Assembly (NCBI GenBank): GCA_028023455.1
Contig: JAQFVV010012477.1
Span: 560,001-624,000 of the forward strand
Length of the DNA stretch: 64,000 bases
Reading direction: 5' to 3'
Source of the DNA: Epiperipatus broadwayi
Lineage: Eukaryota; Onychophora; Udeonychophora; Euonychophora; Peripatidae
Shown: positions 37,129 to 49,900 of the stretch, one piece after another
How positions within the stretch are numbered: position 1 is the first letter of the stretch
How the letters are laid out: every line of letters starts with the position of its first letter
Notes under the pieces: generated by a model
The model's database searches: none
What the model was told of the DNA's origin: nothing
Seen by the model: the letters and a program-made list of their open reading frames with translations, nothing else
Program-made: the position numbers and the translations under genes

Positions 37129-37129
37129 A

Positions 37130-37770
37130 TAGTCTGTCCGTTTTCACTATTTATTTGTCCATTGCAATTTACTTATCCTCAGTTTCTATGATGCAAAGAG
37201 AAGTTTATTTCTCAGAAATAATAATTGGAACTTTATAATGTTTCACTAACAGTTCTTTTCTTTCCAAAGAGGAGAGTGCAGTTTAATTAGCCTTTTTATG
37301 ATGTGAATTAATCCAGTTGATCCTATGTTCCTTTGCTCTTGACACGATATTTATCCAAATCCAATGGTGGTTCTACGCCAAACTTTAAACCAGAAATATC
37401 TTTGTTTTTAAAACTAAAATAGCCGATTTTTATATAAAGCATTTTTTTATAGGTTTCCTTTTTTTACATTTTGTTCCCGTTTCCCTTGGAAATCCTTCAC
37501 AACTGCCCTTCAAATGATTGAACGGGCAGATAATTTAAGCTTATTTTTTCATATTTTATGGTTTAACAGTTAAAAAAAAATATTGAAAAACTTTTATTTG
37601 TAAGAACCTAGAAAATACTTCCGTCCATGGCAATCACAAAAAGATGATAGCTTCTCTTATAGTCTGTTGGCTGCTATTTATGTGTTCTCTTTCGGACGTT
37701 CTGGTATCATAACAACCACTGAATACTACTCAAATAAAACTCAAGCCAAACAATTTTTTTACAGCAGTTT
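37130..37770. promoter_or_regulatory. Low-repeat, higher-complexity block (candidate CNE or UTR)
   Basis: About 640 bases with more even composition than the surrounding DNA and no recognised repeats. Words include CTATTTATTTGTCCATTGCAA, TGATGTGAATTAATCCAG and TTCCCTTGGAAATCC (an imperfect palindrome). No frame of convincing length exists on either strand, which argues against a coding exon. A conserved noncoding element or untranslated exon remains possible; confidence is low. Confidence 0.25.
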
Positions 37771-38915
37771 TTGCGAGGTTTGTAATGTAAGTTTGGAGAA
37801 AAGATACATGGAAATTAAATCCAAATTCAATTAGATTTTTCCTATTATTTGTAAACCAAAATACAAAATTGACATTACAACCTTTATTCACTTTATAAAC
37901 ACAAATAATTTACACATATATATTTTTTTAATAGTAATATTTTTTTAAATTAATTTATAAACAAATATACATAACATAAAAACATTGAACTTTATGTAAT
38001 AATGTTACTATGGTGACTGCATTAACAGAAAAATAAAATATGTAAAATAATATCGATCCTATTTAAGTAAACTTATATTGTACTGAATTGTTTTCAAAAT
38101 TTATTTATTTATCTATATGTTTTTCCTGAGTTTGATTATAGTGAATTTATTATTTTAAAGCTAGAATCAACAGTAAACAATTCTATTTAAAAGCTTTAGG
38201 TTGCCATGGTGATCAATTTAAATCTATATTTCCAAGATCTTCCATTATCTATCTATCAAGCACAAGAAAAATCAAACAAGATCAACAAACTTCTTTATTT
38301 TATTTTATTTTTTTAAATACTTTGATCATTAATCTGAATATTCACAATATATATATATATATAATGTAGTGTTAAAATAACATAGTTTCCAAAAACTCAA
38401 ATAGATGTTCTTTTTCTTTTTCTATTGCTATTCTTTTATTTTAGATTTAGTAGAAAATTAAAATATTTTTCTTATAAACTTTTTTAATCCCTAAGTTTTA
38501 ATCCATAGGTTTTAATTTGGAACAGTTAAAATTCAATTCCTATGTAGAATAGAAATGTTTTTTTTTTTTTAAAGAAAAAGTTATTTAAAAAAAAAAATCT
38601 TTTTTTTTATTCTCTTCTTTTCAACAAAAAAACCGAATGAATTATCTCCTTGCATGTTTTTGGTTTCAATTTTCATACTTTAAAATATAATAATATATAT
38701 ATAATTATTTATTTTTCAATTTCAAATCTGGTGATTATTTAAAAGCTTGACATTAAGTTATGTATTATTTAAAGTTTACATATATACATAAATAGTATAT
38801 ATGTATATGTATAAATATTAAAATAGTCAAATACATTTTGATTAATAAATAGTTTCATTAGAGGTAAAAGTATTTTAGAATACTCCTATGTTAGGTTAAT
38901 AGTAACTAGAAGTTA
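37771..38915. other. AT-rich intergenic sequence, nothing recognised
   Basis: Unique A/T-rich DNA with T and A runs (38558-38571, 38588-38597) and (TA)n near 38348-38363. Nothing coding. Confidence 0.55.
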
Positions 38916-38919
38916 TTAT

Positions 38920-39235
38920 TACAATATATATATATGTATTGTTTATGTAATAACAATAAACATAATAAGAATAACAGTGATTAACTATTATAGGGTCTTT
39001 CAATAAACAGAAGTACTTTGGATTAATTTCTTATTCCTCTTCAACTGCCCTTAAATTCCACAAACATAACAGAAGCAAATGACATCAGCTTAAATTCAAG
39101 GATTCCTGAATTTTATGTTAGCAACTTACCTATTAATTATATTCATTTATGAAAATTACCTTTTTAATTTTTTTTCATGAAGAGTCTTAATTTTTTCAGA
39201 AGAATCTTAACATTTTCAAGATCTTGATTAAAACA
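38920..39235 (-). mobile_element. PLE family 2: inverted-repeat left copy
   Basis: Read on the minus strand, this copy starts inside the element ORF: the codons for D-L-E-N-V-K-I-L and F-M-K-K around 39180-39220 match the end of the PLE family 2 endonuclease frame at 49700. It continues through the shared 3' untranslated region (phrases ATGAATATAATTAATAG, ATTCCAAAAACATAA-like, AGTACTTC) to the outer end near 38920 (GTAATAACAATA). Its inverted partner follows immediately. Confidence 0.7.
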
Positions 39236-39239
39236 AAAA

Positions 39240-39480
39240 TGAAAAAGGTAATTTTAATAAATAGAAATAAAATGAATATAATTAATAGACAAACCTCTAT
39301 TGTTAAATTTCATAAATTTGGGAATTTGAGTTGATGTTTGCTTCCATTATGTTTTTGGAATTTAACATCAATTGAAGGGGGGGGTAAGTAATTAACCAAA
39401 AGCACTTCTTTGGATAGAAAGACTGTATTTCATAGTTAATCATCATATTTATAATTTTTATTGTTATTACAATATTTTTT
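39240..39480 (+). mobile_element. PLE family 2: inverted-repeat right copy
   Basis: A plus-oriented copy of the same 3' untranslated region begins at about AAAAAGGTAATTTTAATAAAT and ends near TATTGTTATTACAATA at about 39460-39475. It contains no coding part that I can read, so it is more severely 5'-truncated than the left copy. The pair forms a palindrome of about 0.56 kb with 3' ends outward, the same layout as the PLE family 1 dimer at 20902-21753. A run of eight or nine G residues is present at about 39377. Confidence 0.7.
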
Positions 39481-39484
39481 AATT

Positions 39485-41215
39485 AATGGCTATTTTATTT
39501 GTATTATATATGTGTATATAAAAATAGACAAAAATTTTCATTAAGCTTTTAATGTTTACATCTATGATGTTCAATTATATATATATATGTGTGTGTGTGT
39601 GTGTAAATATTTATAAAAAATGTGATACTCAAAACAGACATTGTAGAAAGTAAAATGCAGAGTATGCAATTACACATTAAAGTAATTTAAATGTTGTTAA
39701 ATAAATTTTCTATATTAAAAAATGTCAGAAGTAAAAATGATAATGATGAGATATAATCTTAAAAATACATCTGGCATAAGAAAGATTGTGAAATAGTTTC
39801 TAAACTCTAGACAATCCTAATAATTGATTTTTCTTTGAAATTTTTTTGCAGATTTCATAATTTTCATAAACAAAATTAATTAATATACAATTTGAAATAA
39901 ATATTTAATTAAAAAATATATCAGAACGCTATTAAGTAAATGTTGAACAAAAATATTCACAATTTAAATGTCATTAATAAAAAAAAAATAATCAAAAGTA
40001 TAGTTAAGTTCTTACTATGTGATATAGATAACATGTTATAAAAGGACCAAAAATACAAACTAAGCTTTTAATCAAGAAAATGTAGCATTTAAGGTAACCT
40101 TTTTTTACTAGTCTAAATTATAATACTGAACATCATAAAAAATGATTCATTGATGAATATCTTTGGTATTCAATATGAATTTGCATGTATATGGATGGCA
40201 ACATGTTTAGGATTACACTCTTAGTAACAAAGAATAACATATTAAAAATACTTAAAGATACTGGAGGGAAGAGGTAAACAATACTACAATTCTTTGGTAA
40301 ATTTAAACAATCTGCTTTTTGACATTTGTAATAATGTATGATATAATTCAATTTTGTGAAGAAGATCTTTTATATCAAAACGTTAAAAGAAATTGTGATA
40401 AAAGGTAAAAGTAATAATAAATTATCACCAAGCAGATTCAATATTTTTTAGATATTTGGTTAAAATGTAATCCAGACATTTATTTAATCATTACTAAGTA
40501 AATACAAATCTAGATTTTAATTTCAAAGAATAACAATCATAAGTTAATTATGAGTTGGGCAGTTCATTTTTGGATAGAAATAAAATGTTTGCATTTATTA
40601 CTAATGGTAGAAGTGTCACACACTTATTGATACTGTACCCATGAAGTGCTTTTATCTTAATCTTTTACCTACAGTAACCAAGTATTTTTACATTGTTTTG
40701 TGCATGCCAAATTTAAATTACCTTTATGACAAAAATGTATTACTTCTAACATAGTTGTAATAATATATATGATAATTACCATTATCATCTAATTGAACTG
40801 TTAAATTTAGTTTTTAATATATAAATAACTATTGCACTGTTAAATTTTTAAAAAAATCAAATTATTTATTCTTTTATAAAGACATTTAATGATTATTAAA
40901 AACACATATTTTTAGTATGGAACACAATATTGTATAATGTCATTTTCTGTTATACTTTTAAATTTTTCTTTATCAAACAGAATGATCTATACACTGAGTG
41001 TTAAAATAGTGTAATGAATGGCTATTATTAGTTAGGCCAAAATCACTTAAAGAAGAAAGAAAAATATTATTTAAAATTCTGTAGTATAATTCTTTGTGTT
41101 ATTACTAATAATGAAATATATTTGGAATAGTGGATATATATTGCAAACAGTTGATAATTCAATTAGGTAATGGAAATAATAATGCAATATATAACTACAT
41201 TAAAAATATCTTCAC
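39485..41215. other. AT-rich intergenic sequence, nothing recognised
   Basis: A (TA)n-(TG)n tract lies at about 39576-39604. The remainder is unique A/T-rich sequence without gene signals. Confidence 0.5.
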
Positions 41216-41218
41216 AAA

Positions 41219-41325
41219 CACTCTCTCTCTCCCTCCCTCCCTCCCTCTCTCTCTCTCTCTCTCTCCTCCCTCTCTCTCCCTCCCTCCCTCTCTCCCTCCC
41301 TCCCACTCTCCCTCCCTCCCTCCCT

Positions 41326-41362
<37 letters not shown>
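41219..41362. repeat. CT/CTCC polypyrimidine microsatellite
   Basis: About 144 bases of pure pyrimidines on the plus strand, mixing (CT)n and (CCCT)n blocks with one A at 41305. The frames through it encode Ser/Leu/Pro or Arg/Glu strings on the two strands and are not genes. A homopurine-homopyrimidine tract of this length can adopt triplex DNA, which is general knowledge and not something shown here. Confidence 0.97.
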
Positions 41363-41365
<3 letters not shown>

Positions 41366-44300
41366 ATTCCTGTATCTAAAATTAAAACTAATGTATCTGA
41401 TAAATGATATTATGCAAAAACAGTGCAATAAGTAAAATAGTAAAATATACCAATAACATCTAAAAATAATGTCAATGTTATTTGCTAAAGTAATTAGATC
41501 TTTAAAAAAATCACTTCTACTCTAGCATAATGATAGATAAATAAATATAGTAAAAATTTTTTAAAAAAAAGAATTTGAAATAAATAGTCAAATACCAATT
41601 AATATCTGCTATATTTATATACCAGCCTGTTTTTTGAAAGATGCTTTTCAAAATCATTTTTTGTAAATGTTTTATCTTATTCAATAATATAATCTTATAT
41701 AATAATGCTAAAAGTTGACTTGTTTCAATCGACTAGCAGTTTTCCTCAAAGATATAAATACAATATTTGTTTATTATCAATTATTTTTTCTAAGGCTAAA
41801 TGATAATTTTTATTATTCATGATCATGGCAGATACTTTCATCAAATTAAAAAAATAGAAAAAAAATAAAAAGCATGTATAAAATAAACTTAGTAATTGTT
41901 TAATATTTCAGTTGATTTTTAATGTAAACCTTCCATTGTTGAAGCAATTGATGTTATTTGAATCAATGACAGCAAAATATTTAATGAAATGAAGGAACAA
42001 ACTTTAATTTGAAAGTCTTTCAATAATTTTAACCCTTATTAATAGTAAATACTGAGATTTAATTACACTATCTAGCATTCAACAAATTTCAATAAGGAAA
42101 AACGGAGAAAAAATGGAAGTAGAAGGGAGTACTTTTTATCAGTAAAAAAAATAATTTTTACATTTGTACAACAGAATATTGTTGGTTTTGTGAAATCTAT
42201 TAAATAAATTTACAGTTAACTTGTTTTGTTTACTTGTTTATTTTCTTTTTCTTTTGTAAAATTGTTAATTATTTATTATTAAATATGTATGTGAAATTGT
42301 TATTGTAATTTTATTTATACTTGCATTTTAGCAGAAAATTAATCAATTGAGGATTTTCCATTATAAAATGTGAAATACTTACTATAAACATTTTTTATTA
42401 TTTTAGATTATTTAATAATTAAAAATTGAATGTTAGTAATTGTATGAATAGTTTAAATTTGTCATAAATACACATAATTTTTAGAAAATATTTTTTCCAT
42501 TACATTCATTTTTTTAACCCAATGGCTTAAAAGAAATCTATTTTGTTAACTTATTTCTGTTTAATATTTCTTTTTTATTTACATAATTGCTATTTTATTT
42601 TCCAGTTTAATTTCATTGTTTGAATTCATGATTTTAATAAAACATGTTAAACAATTTACAGATTAATTAGGAAGTATTTTTTTTAATTTAAAACACAAAT
42701 ATCATGAAAAAAGAAATGAAAAATCCAAATCATCAAGAGCATGATTGCAAAAAGATCATTTATAAAATTAATATTATAATACAAAAATTAAAGGTATATA
42801 ATATTGATAGTAAATTATAAAATGATAAAATTAATTCCTAATCAGAATACAGTTTTGACAGTATAAGGAAACATTTAAATGATCAATTATGATTTACATA
42901 ATGAAAATTATATTAAAATATCAAAAAATCTGTTTAAAATATTAAATAATCAATGCACCTTTTATTTTTTATATACAACCTAATGTTCTATGTGGCATAG
43001 TGCATTGATAAAATGATAAATACAAGAGGTATAGGTTTATAAATCACAGTTTGAGTGTGATTTTCTGTGCTTAAACATCGTACAACTTCATAAATGATAA
43101 AATCATTCATTTACTATTATTAACAAATGTTTATCATCTTAATTTTGAAAGATAGTTAAAATAATACACCTGATAGTTTATATAAAAAAAAAATCAAAAA
43201 TATTGTTTAATGAACACAAAATGTAGTCAATTTTGGAAATAAACTGACAAGTAATTTCTCAAAAAAAAAAAAAAGAGAAGAAATCAATATATTATATTAT
43301 TATTAAAACCCCACTGAATATGCTTGTTACTTTCTGAAAAATAGAAGATTGATTTAATTATATAAATTGTTAACAATTTGAAGAAAAAAAGTGAACAAAA
43401 ATTATCCAGAATTTTCACTCAAGAATTTGAAGAAACAATAAAAACTATTAATGTGTTAAGCATTCTATTCAGAATAATGCCAAAATATGCCAAAATATTT
43501 ATTTGTGTGCACACTCAATAAATGCTTCTGTTAGTCACAATACCAAAAAAAAAAATGTATGTAAATTTTAAAAAAAAGTTCTTCAATTGTAAGACATCAA
43601 TCAACCTAATGTTCAAATATTTTTCTAATAGATGCTTAATGATTATTTACCTATATAGTGCTAAGATAATTGTTTCTGTATTATGTGATATGGGTTAATG
43701 GAGATGATGATTATTTTATGCCTCAAACAATGAATTTGAAAAATAAAAGAAAACAAAAAATATAAAAAATTTTGTAAGACTTATTTAAGTTGATAAAGCT
43801 TGTGTATATTGTAAAATGTATATTATTTTTATTTTAGAGTTGTTTTTAAATATATAAATAGAAAAATTCCAATAATCTGTTTTAGCCAAATTATATATAA
43901 TCATTTTAAGCACTTATAAGATTTATTCACATTTTATAAATATTCAAAACTAATAAAATAATAAAAAAAAATTATCATTTTTATATACCTTTGTTCATAT
44001 GTTACAAAAACATATGTTGTGGTAGTAGTTTTAATTATATCTAAAACTGATATTGCATATAGAAAAAAATATGAAGTTGAATGATTTTATGTGTTTATGT
44101 ATAACTAAAATACCTATATTAATCTTTGACTTAGGTTTAAAGTTTACATCAGGAATAAGATTGACATGTTAATTTCTAATCTAGTAAATGATTAAAAAAC
44201 CATTTATTTATTTATCTACAGTTGATCATGATAATATTCTGAATACAGAATATTAGTAATAAAAAAAAAATACAAATGTTTAACTCAAATATTTTTCATT

Positions 44301-46915
44301 TGGTCAATTTGAAATATCTTATTTAGACTTTCAACAAAAACCCAAAGTTATTTACGAATATTCACTTCTATTGAAAAAAATAAGGCAAGTTGAGTAGTTT
44401 AAACATAGTGTAGGCCCATAATAAGCAACCTGTGGCTTACAAACTTTTATATGTGGACTGTAACACACATACAGTTAATTTAAGTTTTTAAATTTTTTAG
44501 TTATGTGGGATAATTGGTTTGCAAGCATGTGAGCATGGGAAACATTTACTTGCTCCAATTGTTCCCACACTTTATTCAAAAACTATACTTACATTGTGTT
44601 CTTTTAGTTGTGTAATTACATTGATACATGACACTTTTGTGTCTTATAATTGTAAGTGTCTATTACATGGATTAGATGCCACAAATCTGTGGCTGCTTTG
44701 AAAAATATTTTTTATAATAAAAATGTAGTTTAATTACCAACAGTGGAAGGATGGTCTTTAAAATACAAATGAAAAACATTCAATATGACTGGAGTGTTTT
44801 AAAACAATTTCATAGAAGAATATTTTGCTTCAAAAACAGAAAGTATTTGGCAAGCAAGATGCAGTTCAGCAACTTGTTTTCACTTATCAAGAAAATATTA
44901 TATTAAAAAATATACACTATTGTTCATCATTACTTCACAAAACTGACATCATTTAATTACAATTTTTTCATAGGTATTTAATATGTTGTGAAAAGTTAAC
45001 TATTTTTAATAAGCTGCTGCAACAACAAAATATTATGTCACTGATGGTATAATAAGATACAACAGTAATTACAGCATTGTATAGAAGTTGTTCATCACTT
45101 GATAAAAATATGATACCATTTAATGATGCAGAGGTTATTGAATCAATGCTTTCAATGTAGTGTTTAATCAACTTATTTAAAAATCAAATAATATTATAAA
45201 TGTAAGAAACACAGATCTCAGATTCTAGCTGCATTGATATATTGAAGTTATTGCAAAACACATTTCCGAACATATCATAGAAGGTATAAAATATCATAGA
45301 TATTTTTAGCTTAGATTTTGATTCTAGTAACAATATTTTATCTGCATTACAAAGTTCAATTTTCATTAGATACTATACTAAACATAATATGATTTATGAA
45401 GATTTTTTGATTTTTTTTTCCTATAAAGAATCAAGAGTCACAGGTTATCTCAATATTATTAGCACTCTTTCTGGGAGAAGAAAGTAATAATGATATAAAT
45501 AAAGTGGTTTGTCTCTACATTAATAGAAATTTATCACTGACCTGATCTGAAAAGTGATTTATTTTTCTAATAAAAAAATACAATTTAACAAATATATACT
45601 CATTTTACTGCATCATTCCCCTAAGAAATATAAGTAGCCTATATCCCATCACCTAGGCTGCTGAAGATTCTATGATGAAAACCATCATATATATATATAT
45701 TGAATTATATCTAAGCATCAGAATCCAATCAGAGAAAATTCAAAGTCCTTTGAAAAAAAAATAACAGTAATTATATTGACATTCTTTAACATACTTCAAT
45801 ATGTTGTATAAAAAAAAGATTATTTTGCAATCGTTTATTTTCTTTACACCAAGAAATTATTTAATTGTTAATCAAAACAATGAAGTTTGCAGTGATAATG
45901 AAAATAATAGATGCTGGTGTCTTTTAACCTTTCTGTATGACATCACCAAAAATCTTGACGAGCTCACTCATAGTTTACGGGTTGAAAAAAAAGATTTCCC
46001 AGATGGCACTATAAAACCATATGTTGTGTAATTTTTCAACCATAACAAAAGCTAGACAAGATGACACTGACAATCAATATAAATTATCTATCTAGCTTAT
46101 ACAAAGAATTTAAGAGCAAATTTAATAATTTAAGAAATATTAACAATTGTCTATTACAAGTAAAAAATCCCTGTCATTTAGAAATAGAAATTATTACATA
46201 ACTTGTAGCATTAATATATACAAAAATATCGACAAATTTATTGATTTCAAAAATGATATGAATTAGGTGATTATTCTTAAGGCAAAGATGGAAAAAAGGA
46301 GTATGTCAAATTTCATAAATATGTGCATAAAAAATACCAGATTGTTCAAATGTGTATCAGAATGTTTTTTAGATTTTTTGCATTAATTTGTCTATGCAAA
46401 TCATTTTATTCTAAAATGAAATATGCATGAATATATAGATAAATAAGATTATTGAATCTAACCTGGATGATGTATTTAGAGTATCATGTAGCAATTATAC
46501 ATTTAATTTATTTAAAATTGTTAATAGTTTGTCTTAACATTAAAAACCACTTTAATTTTTAAATTGATGCTTGCAACATTTAGATTTATTTTTTCATGAT
46601 ATTATATTGTGAGATATCGTGTATTATCTTGTGACCTATACAACATAGCAAACATATTATATGGTTTAATAGTTAAAAAGTTGAATATGGTTCGAGTAGA
46701 TAATAGAAAATATTTTGATTTAAAAATTAATACTAGGATTTATTATTACTTAATTTCATTTTTTGTGTGTGTATTTTACAACTAGAACAAAAACACATTG
46801 CATACTAAAATGTTTTGTAAAGAAGAATAATAATACAAAGAAAGTATTAAACAGCTTTCTACCAAGCATAGTGATTTCTATAAGCCTATTTTAGAGAAAC
46901 AGTAAAGGAAAAAAT
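41363..46915. other. 5.5 kb of AT-rich intergenic DNA
   Basis: No gene is supported. The stretch 44400-44720 is less AT-rich and may be an old element, because the phrase CTGTGGCT occurs near both ends, but I could not define termini. A (TA)n tract lies at 45689-45702. Frames at 44519-44701, 44968-45171, 45184-45366 and 45801-46031 lack any domain I recognise. Confidence 0.45.
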
Positions 46916-46917
46916 AG

Positions 46918-47330
46918 TATTTACCTGCCTTGCCAGTTGCAAAGTGGTAACGGTTTCATCATTAAGGTTATTTAATCCCCTAATTATAAATAACTAAATA
47001 CCATAAAATTTTCATTATCCGTTTATTACAGGATAAAAATTTGAAGTTTTTTTTAATTCATGTTTATTTTTAATCTTTGCCTTTTTTCTTCTAAAAACAG
47101 ATCTATATATAATTTTTTATCGTCGTTTTAACTTCTAGCTATAAAAAGATATTTGTTTACTTAAATATTGTAGTTACTTGGGGGTAATTATGGTCAGATC
47201 TCTTAAAAATATAAGCTATTGAAATATTTTAATGTCAATTTAATATACATTCAAACAAAGATCATAGGGTCACCATGTAGATGCGTAATATTGACCCACA
47301 AACTCTTTTATATACATGATTAAAATAGTT
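46918..47330. promoter_or_regulatory. Low-repeat block, possible conserved noncoding element
   Basis: The segment 46920-46995 has unusual word content for this window (TGCCTTGCCAGTTGCAAAGT, GGTAACGGTTTCATCATTAA) with TAATTA words. At 47255-47300 an AGGTCA-like half site occurs within GGGTCACCATG. There is no open frame or repeat. I offer it as a candidate regulatory region on sequence complexity alone. Confidence 0.2.
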
Positions 47331-48259
47331 ATTGGATAAGTATTTTATAAAAAAATTAAATTGCCGCAAGTTTATTTCATTGATTAATTTGATTGGAGCT
47401 TTTAATCTTTTCTATTAATAAAAGGTTAATTGTTGTTTGTATAATATTTTGTTTGTAAATCAAATTACCTAATAAGAAAATTTTATAGTAATGAAGCTCT
47501 TTTTACCAGATAAGATTTTGTAATCTTTTCCGAGACAAATAATTTACTAAATTGCTTTATAAATATATATACATTTAAATGGACGCACACGCGTGCATGC
47601 CCAAATCAATATTTATTAAAATCGTGATATTTTTTTTGTTACAATTATATATTTATAATTATTTTTTAATTTTCTGAAAATATAAAAATAATAAATTTGG
47701 TCTAAAATATTTTTAAAATTATATCTCTTGTTGTTCTTAATGTTTTTTTATTTTTTATTGTTCATTAATTCTAATTTAATTATATCATCTAAGGCTTGTT
47801 AAATATAAAAACATATAACTTTCATTGCATTGAAATAACTATTCAATAGATGCTGCGTCTAATATTGTTGATTTGGTATTGCAGTAATCATAAATAAACG
47901 TTTATACAACTTATTTAATTAAGTAACATACGTTTCAATTACTTTACAACTTAATCGAATTTATAATGTTCCGGATATAGATGATCATTTTCATTGAGAA
48001 TTTCTATATCAGAAAATAAAATTAAAATCAGGATGTAAAGTCTGTTATCTGTCAACTGTTAAAGAAAATATGAGATATTTATATATTTTTGAACATGTCC
48101 ATTCTGAATGTTAAATTTTGATTATGCCATAAAAAATACTATTTACTCTAAAGAAACAATCTCAACTCTTTTAAAGATCTGGGTTTTTACGTATAATGTT
48201 TTGTCCCTTTTTTCTTATATATTTTTGTAAAAACAAATCTTCAAAATTAAGTTTCCATA
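47331..48259. other. AT-rich intergenic sequence, nothing recognised
   Basis: Unique A/T-rich sequence; no gene, repeat pair or RNA signature that I can support. Confidence 0.55.
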
Positions 48260-48260
48260 G

Positions 48261-48366
48261 TTTTTTTTTTTTTTTCCATGTGTCAAAGCATTGGCCGGAA
48301 AGCGAACGCACGAACCCGGGACAACTGCTTGTAAGACAGCCGTGCTGACCACTCGGCCACCAAAAT
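48261..48366 (-). mobile_element. tRNA-derived SINE with poly(A) tail
   Basis: On the minus strand the sequence reads TGGCCGAGTGGTCAGCAC (A-box-like D arm), an anticodon arm with loop CTTACAA (anticodon TAC, Val-like), then GGGTTCGTGC (B-box-like), about 20 further bases, and a 15-base A tail (T run at 48261-48275 on the plus strand). The T arm does not pair properly because extra bases follow GGTTCG, and the acceptor stem pairs poorly, so this is not a functional tRNA gene. The A tail directly after a short body indicates a retroposed tRNA-related SINE. GC content stands out sharply from the flanks. Confidence 0.75.
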
Positions 48367-48369
48367 CAA

Positions 48370-49390
48370 ATCAAAGCATTTTAATATTTTAAAATATCTA
48401 TGCATATTCATAATAATACCCCATCTTTCAATAACAAAAAAATAATAGTAAAATATTTTACATATCTCTTGAATATCATGACATATAAATTTACCCCATC
48501 ATCAGCCATATCTATAATTCTTTACGTATGCTGTCATCGCAATCAGAATTTATAGATGCATATTCATCCCAGACGTATTCTCATCAATGATTATTGTTTA
48601 TGCAATATTTGGTGTGAATGTTACTTATATCTATCAAAAATATGGTCTGTATAATATAATGTTTATAAAGTAAAAAATCTAAAACATTCTTTGCAGAAAT
48701 AAAAAATCCTAATTATAAACAAAAAGATATATAACAATAATAAAAATCTACATATAAATTTTCTAATATTTAAACTAAAACATTTTTATATTCTAGGAAA
48801 AAATAGTTTCCTCAAAGCTATCTAAGTTCTTTTAGATAAAAACTTTTTTAAAAAAAATATTAAATTCATTGTATTATTATAGAAATACTAATTACATGTA
48901 TAAAATAGAGTTAACAACAACAAAAAAAAAAAAAAAACATTTATAAAATATTTAAAATCTAGAAGAAAAAACATACACACCCGACAGTCTTTAATTTAAA
49001 ATCATATATTTAACAAATTTATTTGCAATTAACTTAATTTAGGCAATGAGATTATAACAACACTAAATAATTTATTTAGATATAGATGAATATTATTTGA
49101 GTATTGCGGTTAATATTTATTAATCCAAAATCCATTTCTCCTTCAAATAATAATCATTTAATATCAATATTAATAAAAAAAAAATTGAATTAAAGCTTTT
49201 GATTATTTATATTTACACTTCCTTGTTAAAATTTAAACTTTATCAAAATCGTAACGCATTGTCTCCTATAAGTTTATTGAACAGTTCATATCAATAGCTT
49301 GGTAGTGATATATATATAATCAATAAAGCAAGACACATATCTTATGACTTGTTTTAAGCTTGTATTCCAAATATGTAATATATATATAAT
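48370..49390. other. AT-rich sequence; 48480-48620 slightly more complex
   Basis: The segment 48480-48620 has more even composition and no repeats. Otherwise it is A/T-rich with an A run at 48922-48938. No gene is supported. Confidence 0.45.
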
Positions 49391-49394
49391 GTCT

Positions 49395-49900
49395 GTTAAT
49401 TAAAAACTATTGTAATAACAATAAAATAATATATATAATGGTAATTAACTGTTATATACAGTCTTTGAATTCTCAAAAGTACTTTCAGTTAATTCCTTAA
49501 CCTTCCTCAGCAGTCATTAAATTCAAAAAAACATAATGGGGGGGGGGACATCATCAACTCAAATCCCATGAATCCTAAATTTTAACATTAACAGCTTGTC
49601 TATTAATTATATTTATTTAATTTCTATTTAATAAAATTGTCTACATAACTTTTTTTTTTATTTTGGATTCTTTCTTCATGAAGAAACTTAACACTTTCAA
49701 TGTCAAACATACATATATTTGTGTCCTTTCATGATACAAAAAAAACTGCAGCACTCATTAAATCACAATCATTTGTACTTTTCCCATGCTTGTATAACAA
49801 TTCATGCTCTGTTACTTCTTTTTAATACTTCAACTTGATTCACCTATATATTATAATGTATATTTACAAAAAAAATTGATAAAACTACATTTGTGCTTGA
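49395..49900 (-). pseudogene. PLE family 2 GIY-YIG endonuclease relic and 3' UTR
   Basis: Read on the minus strand from about 49870, one frame gives YIGESS, then KKK, then EHELLYK, DLM-A (cf. SDLMAA in the 56.7-kb copy), and after a frameshift HER, LKVL and MKKESKIKKK. This order (YIG, Arg/Lys-rich segment, EH, HER..K, a Glu near KESK) fits the GIY-YIG endonuclease of Penelope-like elements. At least two stops and one frameshift break it, so it is a fossil. The 3' untranslated region (about 49640 down to 49395) matches 39240-39480 and 56930-57150, with a ten-base G run at 49539-49548. The plus-strand and minus-strand frames at 49804-50048 are shadows. Confidence 0.7.

Noticed and set aside
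41130-41435. Ser/Leu/Pro-rich and Arg/Glu-rich frames
   Set aside because: They arise from the CT/CTCC polypyrimidine tract on the two strands.
44400-44720. Possible hAT-type element
   Set aside because: The word CTGTGGCT occurs near both ends but in direct orientation. No terminal inverted repeat or 8-bp duplication could be found.
48292-48366. Functional tRNA gene on the minus strand
   Set aside because: The T arm and acceptor stem do not pair correctly and a poly(A) tail follows, so it is a retroposed SINE or tRNA pseudogene.
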